Origin: Phycisphaerales bacterium
Lineage (GTDB): Bacteria > Planctomycetota > Phycisphaerae > Phycisphaerales > UBA1924
NCBI GenBank assembly: GCA_029260395.1
Contig: JAJDDJ010000009.1
Location: 546,448-610,447, forward strand
DNA length: 64,000 bases
Direction: 5' to 3'
In this document: in pieces, positions 53,197 through 61,451 of the stretch
Layout of the letters: every line of letters starts with the position of its first letter
Numbering within the stretch: position 1 is the first letter of the stretch
The notes under the pieces: generated by a model
The model's database searches: none
Seen by the model: only the letters and a program-made list of their open reading frames with translations
What the model was told of the DNA's origin: nothing
Program-made: the position numbers and the translations under genes

Positions 53197-55047
53197 ATGG
53201 ATGCGTTCTGGTTCTTTGCCCGCCGCATGTTGCGGCACCGATGGTCAATTGTCGCGGCGGTGGTGTGCGCGCTGATCTCGGCGGGCGGGATCGGCACCGG
53301 GCTGGTGGCGGTGGCCCCGCTCTTGCAAAACATCCTTCAGCGTGACACCGCTGAGGGTCGGGTCGGCCTGCCCGGACTGGCGTTGGACTTCAACGACAAG
53401 GTGCCTGAATGGCTCGGATTTGTGCGCATCGAGCAGGCAACCATCGACTCGCTGCCCCCCAAGCCGTTTACAGCCGTGTTGGTGATGGTCATCGCGCTGG
53501 GGGTGCTGACCGTGGTCGGGGGGGTTGCAAACTTTCTGCATCAGTACTTCGCGCTGTCCGTGGTCTACCACACCATCGCGGACCTTCGCCGGGCGACGTA
53601 CCGGGCCGTGCTTCGCACGCCAGTGCTGGGGGTTGCCAGTGTGAGCGCTGCGGACACGGTCAGCCGGGTCGTCAATGACACGTTCGCGGTGGGCACCGGG
53701 CTATCGGTGCTGCTGGGCAAGGCGCTGGCGCAGATCACCAAGGGTGCTGTTGCGCTGGTAGCGGCGCTGGTCATCGAGCCCCGTCTCACGTTCTTCACGC
53801 TGCTGACCGCACCGCTGCTTTACACGGTGATCCGCAAGCTCGCCAAGAAAGTGCGGCGCTCCAGCCGAACGGCGCTGGAGAGCCAGGCGCTGCTGTACTC
53901 GTCGGCGACAGCCGCGCTGCAGGGCCACCGGGTGGTCAAGGTGTCGAACGCGGAGCGCTACGAATCGGGCCGGTTTGGGCGCATCAACCGCGTGCTGACC
54001 CAGGAACTGCTGAAGGTGCGCATGGCGCGCGCCATATCGAGCCCGCTGGTCGAGGGCATCACGATCTTTGCTGTCGGGTCGCTCGCGCTGATCGCAGCCA
54101 AAGCGATCATCGACGGCGAGATGAGCCCCGAGAGGTTCATCGCGGCGCTGGTCGCACTGGGTGTCGCGGGCGCTTCGCTCCGGCCCGTGACGGGCCTGGT
54201 CAACGAGATCCAGGGCTCGGCGGCGGCGGCCAAACGAGTACAAGAACTGCTCATCGCCACGCCCGAGCCGGGCCACGAACGCGGCCTGCCCGTGCTCGGC
54301 CGGCACACCGACTCGATCCGCTTCGAGCGACTGAGCTACACCTATCCCGGTGCTGACCGGCCGGCGATCACGGGAATCGATCTCACTATTGAAGCGGGCC
54401 AGACGGTGGCGCTGGTCGGGCCCAACGGCTCGGGCAAGTCCACGCTGCTCGGGCTGCTCACGAGGCTCATGGAGCCCGATTCTGGAAGGGTGCTGATCGA
54501 CGGGCATGACATCGCCGAGCACCGCGTGCGGTCGGTGCGCAAGCAGATCGGCGTGGTAACGCAGGACACGGTGCTGTTCGAGGGCACGATCGGCGAGAAC
54601 ATCGCCTACGGCAGCTGGGGCGCCACGCGGGCAGCCATCGAGCAGGCGGCCAGCCGTGCGCGCGCCGATGGCTTCATCAAAGCCCTGCCCTTGGGCTACG
54701 ACGCGCGCATCGGCGAACGCGGCAGCGGGCTCAGCGGCGGGCAGCGCCAACGCATCGCCATAGCGCGTGCCGTGCTGCGCGACCCCGCGATTCTGCTACT
54801 CGATGAAGCCACCAGCATGATCGATTCCGAGAGCGAGGCCGCGATCACCGCTGCGCTCTCCGAGTTCGCAAGCGGGCGAACGACGCTTGTCGTCGCGCAC
54901 CGGCTCAGCACGGTGGTCAACGCCGATCGTATTGTTGTGCTCGATCACGGCAAGATCGTGGATATGGGCACGCACTCCGAGCTGCTCGAGCGCTGCGATC
55001 TCTACCGCAGGCTGGCCGAGCATCAGCTTGTTTCGACGGGGGCATGA
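53197..55047 (+). CDS. MsbA-like ABC exporter (fused permease and ATPase)
   Basis: 616 aa from ATG 53197. Six membrane helices (residues about 15-310), then an ATPase domain: Walker A GPNGSGKSTLL (about 408), Q-loop QIGVVTQDT, signature LSGGQRQR (about 512), Walker B ILLLDEATSMID (about 532), H-loop VAHRLS (about 566). The layout fits lipid or glycolipid flippases of the MsbA family. Divergent from the two glycosyltransferases, which suggests export of the lipid-linked product they build. A 119-aa zinc protein overlaps its stop. Confidence 0.93.
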   Translation: MDAFWFFARRMLRHRWSIVAAVVCALISAGGIGTGLVAVAPLLQNILQRDTAEGRVGLPGLALDFNDKVPEWLGFVRIEQATIDSLPPKPFTAVLVMVIALGVLTVVGGVANFLHQYFALSVVYHTIADLRRATYRAVLRTPVLGVASVSAADTVSRVVNDTFAVGTGLSVLLGKALAQITKGAVALVAALVIEPRLTFFTLLTAPLLYTVIRKLAKKVRRSSRTALESQALLYSSATAALQGHRVVKVSNAERYESGRFGRINRVLTQELLKVRMARAISSPLVEGITIFAVGSLALIAAKAIIDGEMSPERFIAALVALGVAGASLRPVTGLVNEIQGSAAAAKRVQELLIATPEPGHERGLPVLGRHTDSIRFERLSYTYPGADRPAITGIDLTIEAGQTVALVGPNGSGKSTLLGLLTRLMEPDSGRVLIDGHDIAEHRVRSVRKQIGVVTQDTVLFEGTIGENIAYGSWGATRAAIEQAASRARADGFIKALPLGYDARIGERGSGLSGGQRQRIAIARAVLRDPAILLLDEATSMIDSESEAAITAALSEFASGRTTLVVAHRLSTVVNADRIVVLDHGKIVDMGTHSELLERCDLYRRLAEHQLVSTGA

Positions 55048-55403
55048 TGAGACGCGACGGCACCAACGACGAAAACGTGCAGATGAGCGATGTGATGTGC
55101 GACTCTTGCGGCAGCGAGTGGACGCTCGAACGCCCCATGGTCGAGGGCCACCAGGGTTCGTGCATCTGCGGGCCGTGCCTGATGGTTGCGTACACCGAGT
55201 TGGTCGTCGACGCGGGCCCGGATGATGACGATGACGAAGCCACGGTCGAGGAGCGAAGCTGCACGCTGTGCCTGGAGGCCAAGACCATCCCGATGTGGCA
55301 GAGCCCGATGACGGAGACCGCGTGGTTCTGCCGGCAGTGCCTCAAGCGGGCCGCGGGCGTGCTGCACAAAGACCCGGACATCCCGTGGGTCAAGCCGAAG
55401 TAA
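55044..55403 (+). CDS. Small double CxxC zinc-finger-like protein
   Basis: 119 aa starting in the ABC stop codon (ATGA). Cysteine pairs MCDSCG, SCICGPC, SCTLC and WFCRQC form two likely C4 zinc sites, separated by an acidic linker (DDDDDE). Reminiscent of ClpX-type C4 zinc fingers, but no ATPase follows. Function unknown. Convergent with the 244-aa gene, overlapping it by 14 bp at the 3' end. Confidence 0.75.
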   Translation: MMRRDGTNDENVQMSDVMCDSCGSEWTLERPMVEGHQGSCICGPCLMVAYTELVVDAGPDDDDDEATVEERSCTLCLEAKTIPMWQSPMTETAWFCRQCLKRAAGVLHKDPDIPWVKPK

Positions 55404-56124
55404 CCGCGCTGCCCATGCCGCGCTCGGGGCAGGTCGCTAGTCCACTGATGTCGTACCCGCACTGTGGGCAAAGGCCTCTGCGCCTGCGATTCCACCGACG
55501 CGCTGCGGGCCTCGCGACGAGCACCATCCCCCAAAGTGCTGCGTAGAACGCGGTATTGAGAGCGAGGCCAAGATAAAGCGGGCGAAGGTTCCTGATGTTC
55601 GGAGGCCGTTCGTCCGGGGGGACAAGCCATATCGTCAAACGGGTGTGATCTTCTAACTCGTACGCGACAGGGAACGGCCAACCAAATGCCCAAGCTCCTT
55701 TCGCCCCGTCTGACAGCAGCTGCGACGCAAATATCCGATCCTCACGTATCGGAGATGTAGCGTTGATCTGATCGCTTAGGAGCGACTCAACAATTTTTAT
55801 GTTATGCCGATCAAGCAGCTTCTCGACTTCAAGAAGGCACAGCCGGGTTGCAACGGTACTTACCGGAGAAGCGGAATGCGCAAACTCGGGAACATCGCTG
55901 TGGCGCAGCGGATAAACGATCATTGTGCCATACTTGATCCGCAGGATTCCCAGTGATCCGCGAACGCCCCATACAGTTCCGTCGGGGTCTGCGACCCAGT
56001 CAAGCGAACTCGGCATTGTGCGATGCTTGGCGCTTGCAACGACTAAGGCGGCCACCAACACATTCGTCGCAAGGCCGAGCAGAACAAGCCCGACAATCAC
56101 GCGAAGCGGGTGGTGCTTGCTCAC
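55390..56124 (-). CDS. Membrane protein with degenerate C-terminal zinc ribbon
   Basis: 244 aa from GTG 56122-56124. An N-terminal helix (VIVGLVLLGLATNVLVAALVV), a soluble middle part (about 30-180), a second helix (ALNTAFYAALWGMVLVA) and a basic stretch, then the zinc ribbon LCPQCGYDISGLATCPERG. The last CxxC of the usual CPECG is CPERG here, so one metal ligand is lost. Similar in layout to the gene at 57816-58634. Its 3' end overlaps the convergent 55044-55403 gene. Function unknown. Confidence 0.68.
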   Translation of the reverse strand: MSKHHPLRVIVGLVLLGLATNVLVAALVVASAKHRTMPSSLDWVADPDGTVWGVRGSLGILRIKYGTMIVYPLRHSDVPEFAHSASPVSTVATRLCLLEVEKLLDRHNIKIVESLLSDQINATSPIREDRIFASQLLSDGAKGAWAFGWPFPVAYELEDHTRLTIWLVPPDERPPNIRNLRPLYLGLALNTAFYAALWGMVLVARPAARRWNRRRRGLCPQCGYDISGLATCPERGMGSAVTSA

Positions 56125-56127
56125 CGG

Positions 56128-57501
56128 TCACCGCCTCGGGTTGCGCGACCGGTTGGCCCGGCCGGGCCTCGCGGGACGCTGGGGCGCGGGCTCGGTTGTT
56201 GGGTCGTCCGTTTGTCCACCGGCTTGAGCCGGGGGCTCATGGGGGGGCTTATGGGGGGGCGCGTGGGGGGGCTCGAAGGGCTCAGCATCCGGTGCGTCGG
56301 TTGCCGATGTCGGTGTGTCGTGCTCCGGAGGCTGGGGGGCCAAAGGCGGTTGGGGTGGGGGAGCGAGCGGGTCGGTGTTGATCCGCCCAAAGATCATGCG
56401 GCCGTTGGCGGTCTGGATCGCCGTCGACACCGTCAGTTCGACCTGCTCGCCGATGTGCGATTGGCCGTCTTCAGCGACGACCATGGTGCCGTCGGCGAGG
56501 TAGCCCACGCCCTGACCGGGCTGTTCGCCGGATTTGACGAGTTGCACGGTGAACAGCTCGCCCGGGATCAGGCTGGGCCGCATCGCGTTGGCAAGGGCGT
56601 TGAGGTTGACGGTCTCGACGCCGCGGATCTCGGCGATGCGCAGCAGCCCCGTATCCGTTGTGATGATCTTCGCGGGCAGCATGTCGGCCAGATCCACCAG
56701 CATCGTGTCCACGCCCGTGCCGGCCACGCGGAATTCCTCGACGCTGGCATCGATCGGTGAACGCAGCAGCCTGCGGACCACATCGAGCCCGCGCCTGCCG
56801 CGCTCGCGTTTGAGTTTGTCGGAACTGTCAGCGAGTCGCTGGAGCTCATCGACCACGAACTGCGGGATCACCAGCGGCGATTGCAGCACGCCGGTGCCGA
56901 CCGCATCGACGATGCGCGCATCGATCAACGCCGAGGTATCCAGCAGCAGCGGCCGAACGCCTCGAATCTGCTTGGAGAACTCCACGTACGGGATGACCAG
57001 CCGGAAGTCCTCCTGCGTTTGCAGCACCGTGGTGATGCCCATATACGCCAGCGAGATACCGATGAGGATCTTGACCGTCCCCACGATGCGCGGCGAGTTG
57101 CTCAGGTCCCACGTCTGCGCGATCAGATCGATCACAAACGCGAACGCAAACGTCATGACCATCCCCGCCATCAGGCCGATCGCGATGCCCGAGAGCGTCG
57201 AGATCTTTTTGCGGGGCGTGAGCACATCCAGCCCGATGAAGATCACCACCAGCCCGAGCGCCGCCCCCACCGGCAGGTACCACTGGGTCGCCAGGGCGAT
57301 CTCATCGTTGCCCGTGTTGGGGTTGTTGGAGACCTCGAGGATGTTCAGCAGCGTGACCGTGATGGCGAGGATGAAGAACGCCGACCGCAGCACGACAAAC
57401 ACCGTCCGCTGGCGGTTGCGCTCCTCGGCGGCCTGGGCCTCGGGGGAGAGCGCCGAGTGGCGGGAATGGCTGTGGGCGGCATGGCGATGCATCAGGGCCA
57501 T
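56128..57501 (-). CDS. PIN/TRAM domain membrane protein (YacL-like)
   Basis: 457 aa from ATG 57499-57501. A His/Ser-rich start, then four hydrophobic segments (about 33-52, 70-90, 100-122, 133-160), the PIN nuclease domain (about 185-295: LLLDTSALIDARIVDA, LVIPQFVVDELQRLAD, RGLDVVRRL, KIITTDTGLLRIA) and a TRAM domain (about 300-390: GELFTVQLVKSGEQPGQGVGYL). The acidic PIN residues Asp-Glu-Asp are present, so ribonuclease activity is likely. A long Pro-rich tail with Pro/His repeats ends the protein. Only 3 bp from the next - strand gene. Confidence 0.9.
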   Translation of the reverse strand: MALMHRHAAHSHSRHSALSPEAQAAEERNRQRTVFVVLRSAFFILAITVTLLNILEVSNNPNTGNDEIALATQWYLPVGAALGLVVIFIGLDVLTPRKKISTLSGIAIGLMAGMVMTFAFAFVIDLIAQTWDLSNSPRIVGTVKILIGISLAYMGITTVLQTQEDFRLVIPYVEFSKQIRGVRPLLLDTSALIDARIVDAVGTGVLQSPLVIPQFVVDELQRLADSSDKLKRERGRRGLDVVRRLLRSPIDASVEEFRVAGTGVDTMLVDLADMLPAKIITTDTGLLRIAEIRGVETVNLNALANAMRPSLIPGELFTVQLVKSGEQPGQGVGYLADGTMVVAEDGQSHIGEQVELTVSTAIQTANGRMIFGRINTDPLAPPPQPPLAPQPPEHDTPTSATDAPDAEPFEPPHAPPHKPPHEPPAQAGGQTDDPTTEPAPQRPARPGRANRSRNPRR

Positions 57502-57554
57502 CCTAACGCTTTCGTCGGCTCGGCAGAAGGATGGGTATGGCGAGCAGACCGGGC

Positions 57555-57560
57555 TAGAAT
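57555..57560 (+). promoter_or_regulatory. Candidate -10 element of the SRP RNA promoter
   Basis: TAGAAT lies 18 bp before the mature SRP RNA 5' end; the same hexamer precedes the tmRNA. No clear -35 box. Initiation would be about 10 bp upstream of the predicted mature end. Confidence 0.35.
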
Positions 57561-57577
57561 CGGCCCGCTCGCTGTGC

Positions 57578-57689
57578 GGAGAGGCGGCCGGGCCCGGTGC
57601 ACGGGTGGCCCGTGAACCTGGTCAGGGCTTGATCGCAGCAGCCATAAGCGGTCGTCGTCCGGTGCCTTCGGTGTCCTGGCCGCCTCTCC
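57578..57689 (+). ncRNA. ffs: Signal recognition particle RNA (small bacterial 4.5S type)
   Basis: 112 nt. The 5' GGAGAGGCGGCC (57578-57589) is perfectly complementary to the 3' GGCCGCCTCTCC (57678-57689), forming the terminal stem. Inside lies the SRP domain IV: GAACCUGGUCAGG then GCAGCAGCC AUAAGCGG, the Ffh-binding core (GUCAGG and AGCAGCC). Between them the ten nucleotides GCUUGAUCGC replace the usual UCC-GGAA-GGA, so the normal GGAA tetraloop is missing. With Ffh it targets membrane and secreted proteins. It fills most of the 314-bp gap 57502-57815. Confidence 0.92.
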
Positions 57690-57815
57690 CCGGAGCGAGT
57701 GAACCCCTTTGGTTCTGCGGGTGGCGCTGGCAGCTCGCAGCCAGTGCTCACCGGGTACGCAACCTCGGCACGCATGCAAGCGGATCGGCTTGTAACGAAA
57801 AACCCCGGAGCAAGC

Positions 57816-58634
57816 GTGCCCGCCACCGATGCCACTCAGCAAGTTCAGCCATCGCGGCACTCCAAGCACGTCGCACGCACGATTCTGGCGGGCATTGTTC
57901 TCGCTGCGGTCACGTGGGTTGGCACTGCGCGCTATCCGCATTCGATAGCTGCCAACGCGCTCCGATCAGCGCATGCGAGCATATTTGGTCGCCCCAGAAT
58001 CACACCTCGCGACACGACAGCGTGGGTTCACGCGATCCATAACGACGATGGCTCGCTCACGTGCATCACGCACTGGGAGCATCCCGAACTGCACGAGCGC
58101 TTGTACAAAGCTGGGACGGCACCGGGACACACGACGCTTCGTGCCCTCGTCTCTGAGAGCGGCTGGGGACCGTGGTTCCCAGTCCAATTTTCGGTAGTGG
58201 CGTTCAGCTACGAGTTTGTCTCCCTTCCGACTCAGCATCGGCCCCAGTTCTACTCCGATCTCACCGGATCGTTACAACTGCTCCACGACGCTGATGGCCA
58301 TCCGGATTGGCTGCTTCGGCTCCGGGATGAATCGCGCCGCGGCTTCGGAGTCCCTCGATACTCCATCGCGTGGCTCGGCATTCTGCTCAACCTGATCACG
58401 ATCACGGCGGTCACGATCGGCGGACGCTCGGGTTACCTGTGCATTCGAGTCTCTATACGGACGCTATTGAATGCCAAAGTCTCCCGTCGCCGCTCCCGAG
58501 GCCTCTGCCCGTACTGCGCGTACTCGTTGGCGGACCACGCCGGCGGTCCTTGCCCCGAGTGCGGCAAGTCCGATGCTGAGCTTAGCCCTGCTCTATTTGC
58601 CACTGATGACGATGGTGTCGGGATGGAACGCTGA
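57816..58634 (+). CDS. Membrane protein with C-terminal zinc ribbon
   Basis: 272 aa if started at GTG 57816, which has GGAG 6 nt upstream. ATG 57774 and GTG 57699 are in frame further out but lack ribosome-binding signals and would fall between the SRP RNA and this start. Helix near 20-40 (AILAGIVLAAVTW-type), a soluble middle region, a second helix (AWLGILLNLITITAVTIG) and the ribbon GLCPYCAYSLADHAGGPCPECGKS with all four ligands. Same layout as 55390-56124. Its last 42 bp overlap the convergent DUF3179 gene. Unknown function. Confidence 0.68.
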   Translation: MPATDATQQVQPSRHSKHVARTILAGIVLAAVTWVGTARYPHSIAANALRSAHASIFGRPRITPRDTTAWVHAIHNDDGSLTCITHWEHPELHERLYKAGTAPGHTTLRALVSESGWGPWFPVQFSVVAFSYEFVSLPTQHRPQFYSDLTGSLQLLHDADGHPDWLLRLRDESRRGFGVPRYSIAWLGILLNLITITAVTIGGRSGYLCIRVSIRTLLNAKVSRRRSRGLCPYCAYSLADHAGGPCPECGKSDAELSPALFATDDDGVGMER

Positions 58635-59606
58635 CCAGGAGTAGTACATCGTCTGCACCGTGCGCACGCCTTCGGGCGCTGTGACGGCGCGAACGCCAGC
58701 ATCGCCGGTGGCAAGCTCGACCTCGCCCAGTGGCGTGGTCAGTGTGAGCCCATCGCCGATCGCGCTGGCGGGCACAAACCAGCTCATCGCACCCGCAGCA
58801 ACCCCCACACCGAGCGTCTTGCGTGGCAGCTTGTCGCCCATCTTGGCGACCGGCACGAGCAGCCGGTCGTTTTGGAAGTACTGCTCGTACGGCGAGACGG
58901 TGTAGTCGCGTTCGTGGCCGGTGTCAGCGGTGACGACTCGCGCGCTGGGGTGGGCCTCGCGGAGTTGAGCCACGGTCATGAGCCGCACGGGCAGGTGGCG
59001 AAGCTTGGTGCCGACGCGCGGCCCGCTGACAGCCCCGCCCTCAAGCTGGCTCCAGAGGCTTAGGGTCTGCCGGTCGTACATGAGCACATTGGAGTTGAAG
59101 AGCGCGCCGGACACACCAAACTCGAGCGTCGAAGACTCGCCGTTTGGTCCTGGCACACGGCGGTCGATCGCTGTCGCGGAGTTGCACAAGGGGCAATACG
59201 TTGCGGCCACGGGCACGCCACCGACGGTCATGTTGGCGATCTCATGCCAGTTGAGCACAAGGATTGGCACGCCGACCACCTGCCTCGCGTCGCCCAGTCC
59301 CGCTTCGAGCACGACAAGCCGGGCCTCATCGGGCCACGTTGCGTCGGCCAGGGCTGCTGTCTCGGGGTCTGCGAGGGCCGGGATCGCATCGCGCGGCAGC
59401 AGGGTGTGGATCTCATCGCGCGGGATGGAGAGGCCACTGAGGTCGTACTCGCCGTCGAGGTCCACCGAGCCGGGCCGGCTGACCTGCTGAAACGCTTCGG
59501 CAGCTTGCGGCTCGACTGGGACCTTGGGCGCGGTGGCGCTGCCTTGAGCCAGCGCGAGAGGGCCGGAAAAGAAAGAGCAGAGTGCGGCGAGGGCTGCGAA
59601 TCGCAT
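58593..59606 (-). CDS. Exported DUF3179 protein
   Basis: 337 aa from ATG 59604-59606, GAGG upstream. Signal peptide (ALAALCSFFSGPLALAQ). DUF3179 signature: VLNWHEIANMTVGG, VAATYCPLCNSATAIDR with the CPLC pair, SGALFNSNVLMYDRQTLSLWSQ, then TADTGHERDYTVSPYEQYF. Function of the family is unknown; some members bind a metal or heme-like ligand. Exported, single gene, divergent from dnaX (123-bp gap) and overlapping the zinc-ribbon gene at its 3' end. Confidence 0.92.
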   Translation of the reverse strand: MRFAALAALCSFFSGPLALAQGSATAPKVPVEPQAAEAFQQVSRPGSVDLDGEYDLSGLSIPRDEIHTLLPRDAIPALADPETAALADATWPDEARLVVLEAGLGDARQVVGVPILVLNWHEIANMTVGGVPVAATYCPLCNSATAIDRRVPGPNGESSTLEFGVSGALFNSNVLMYDRQTLSLWSQLEGGAVSGPRVGTKLRHLPVRLMTVAQLREAHPSARVVTADTGHERDYTVSPYEQYFQNDRLLVPVAKMGDKLPRKTLGVGVAAGAMSWFVPASAIGDGLTLTTPLGEVELATGDAGVRAVTAPEGVRTVQTMYYSWSAFHPDTIVISGK

Positions 59607-59729
59607 GGGAGGGTCCTCTTCGGATGATCGGGGGTGGGGCACAATCGAGGCCCGATCACTCCGGATCGCGCCCAGCAGGGTCCAACGGGTCCGAGCGATC
59701 GGGTATTCCGGCAGCACTACACTCGCCCT

Positions 59730-60926
59730 ATGGCGTACACCGTTCTCGCTCGACGCTACCGCTCGCAGGATTTCGACACCGTGGTGGGCCAGGAGCCCAT
59801 CGCCAACACGCTGCGCAGCGCGATCGCTTCGGGCCGGGTCGCCCACGCGTACCTGTTCTGCGGCACGCGCGGGGTCGGCAAGACCTCGATGGCCCGCATC
59901 TTCGCCAAGGCCATTAACTCCCCCCTGAATGGTGACGGCACGATCGGCGAACTCTCCGAGGACGTCGTCAAGGCCATCATGTCCGGCCAGGATCAGGACG
60001 TCATCGAGATCGACGCGGCCTCCAACCGCGGCGTCGATGAAGCCCGCGAGCTGATCTCCAACAGCATCTACCGCCCGATGCGTGGGCCCTTCAAGGTCTA
60101 CATCATCGACGAGGTCCACATGCTCACGCGCGAGGCGTTCAACGCCCTGCTCAAGACCATGGAGGAGCCGCCCGAGCACGTGAAATTCATCCTGTGTACC
60201 ACCGAGGCGCACAAGGTCCCGCCGACGATCCAGAGCCGATGCCAGCGGTTCGACTTCCGCGACATCCCATCAACGCGGATCGCCGAGCACCTGTCGGCGG
60301 TCCTCAAGCAAGAAGAAGTCGAGGCCGACCCGGCGCTCGTGCAGACCGTGGCTCGTCTTGGCAACGGCTCGATGCGCGATTCGCTCAGCCTGCTCGACCG
60401 CCTGCTCGCAGCGGGCACCAAGCCGCTGACCGTTGAGCTGCTCGAGAACCTGCTGGGACTGCCCGAGCGGGAGGTCGTCACTGGATTTATTCAGGCGCTC
60501 ACGCAGGGCGATGCAGCGGATGCCCTGGCGCGCACGGACGAGCTGCTCAAGCGCGGCACGGGCATGGACCTGTTTCTCGAGACGCTGCTCGGCAGGCTGC
60601 GCGACCTGATGGTCCTCAGCGCCTGCGGCAAGGAGACCGACCTCGTCGACCTGCCCGCCGAGCACCGCGAGCAGGAAGCCGAGTTGGCCTCGGGCTTCGA
60701 CGATGCCGCGCTCAGCCATCTGATAGTGCTCTGCGAAACGGTCCACCGGAACCTGCGGTCGAGCGCAGCCCCGCGTGCGATCCTCGATGCCGCCATCGTT
60801 CGGATGGCGCACCTTGAGCGTTTCGCACTGGCCGCTTCGGTCTTGTCGCAGGGCCGATCGCCAGCGCCGCGGATCGAATCCAAGCCGGCCGCGAGCAGCA
60901 GGAGCGCCGGCCAGGGAAAAGCCTGA
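59730..60926 (+). CDS. dnaX: DNA polymerase III clamp-loader subunit, gamma form (zero frame)
   Basis: 398 aa ending ...GKA just past a slippery site. AAA+ domains I-III: Walker A GTRGVGKTSMAR (about 45-56), IEIDAASNRGVDEAREL, Walker B VYIIDEVHML (about 126), EEPPEHVKFILCTTEAHK (sensor 1) and SRC finger QSRCQRFDF. The zinc-binding loop between Walker A and IEIDAAS, normally with four cysteines, here has no cysteine (INSPLNGDGTIGELSE). The clamp loader opens the beta clamp at primer ends. Zero-frame translation stops at 60926; the -1 frame gives the longer tau form. Start at ATG 59730 giving MAYTVLARRYRS. Confidence 0.93.
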   Translation: MAYTVLARRYRSQDFDTVVGQEPIANTLRSAIASGRVAHAYLFCGTRGVGKTSMARIFAKAINSPLNGDGTIGELSEDVVKAIMSGQDQDVIEIDAASNRGVDEARELISNSIYRPMRGPFKVYIIDEVHMLTREAFNALLKTMEEPPEHVKFILCTTEAHKVPPTIQSRCQRFDFRDIPSTRIAEHLSAVLKQEEVEADPALVQTVARLGNGSMRDSLSLLDRLLAAGTKPLTVELLENLLGLPEREVVTGFIQALTQGDAADALARTDELLKRGTGMDLFLETLLGRLRDLMVLSACGKETDLVDLPAEHREQEAELASGFDDAALSHLIVLCETVHRNLRSSAAPRAILDAAIVRMAHLERFALAASVLSQGRSPAPRIESKPAASSRSAGQGKA

Positions 60927-60952
60927 GGGCGGACGCTGACGGGCATTCGCCC
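60900..60952 (+). promoter_or_regulatory. dnaX: Putative programmed -1 frameshift signal in dnaX
   Basis: AGGAG (60900-60904) lies 9 nt before the heptamer G GGA AAA (60914-60920, in the zero frame). After a 6-nt spacer (60921-60926, containing the zero-frame TGA) comes a stem-loop: GGGCGGA (60927-60933) pairs with TTCGCCC (60946-60952), with two further G-C pairs after one mismatch. Element order and spacings match the E. coli dnaX frameshift cassette. Confidence 0.75.
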
Positions 60953-61429
60953 CCGCCAGCCTCTCCGCCCCGTTCACAGGCCACCGCGCCTCGTTCCAAG
61001 CCAGAAAAAGCGAACACGGCGCCCTCAAGCGAGGTCGAGGCCAAGCAGGAGCCCGCCACAGACGCAAACAATCTGGGCGAGGTGTGGATGTCCATGCGGT
61101 CCGCAGCGGGCCATGGCTCGCTCCAAGCGCTGCTCGCATCGGTCGAGCCGGTATCGCTGGCAGGCGATGAGCTGGTCGTTCGGGGCCAGGCGTACGACGT
61201 GCGGCTCGTTGAACAACGAGTCACCGAGCTGACCACTCTGGCGACGCGCGCGCGCCAACGGCCGACCAAATTGCGTGCTGAGCCCATCGAACAGGCAGCG
61301 CCCGCCAGCGAGCCGGGCCAACCAGCACTGTCGCCCGCAGAGGCAGCCATGCAGATCCCGCTCGTGCGGGAGACCGCTGAACTGTTCCAGGGGACCGTAG
61401 TGCGGGCGCTTCGCCGCAACGACAACTGA
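60914..61429 (+). CDS. dnaX: dnaX tau C-terminal extension, reached by -1 frameshift
   Basis: The -1 frame is open without a stop from the slippery heptamer (60914-60920) to TGA 61427-61429, about 169 residues. After a Pro/Ser/Ala-rich linker of about 55 residues comes a compact domain starting NLGEVWMSMRSAAG with VEPVSLAGDELVVRGQ and EQRVTELTTLATRAR, like the domain IV-V region of DnaX tau. The shifted product would be about 566 aa. A separate start at GTG 61082 is possible but has no ribosome-binding site. Experimental confirmation is needed. Confidence 0.78.
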   Translation, partial: GKSLRADADGHSPPPASPPRSQATAPRSKPEKANTAPSSEVEAKQEPATDANNLGEVWMSMRSAAGHGSLQALLASVEPVSLAGDELVVRGQAYDVRLVEQRVTELTTLATRARQRPTKLRAEPIEQAAPASEPGQPALSPAEAAMQIPLVRETAELFQGTVVRALRRNDN

Positions 61430-61451
61430 TCGCAATAGCAGGAGAGTACGG

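Noticed and set aside
61082..61429. Separate gene starting at GTG 61082
   Set aside because: No ribosome-binding site, and the same frame continues upstream without stop to the dnaX slippery heptamer, so a shifted dnaX product is the better explanation.
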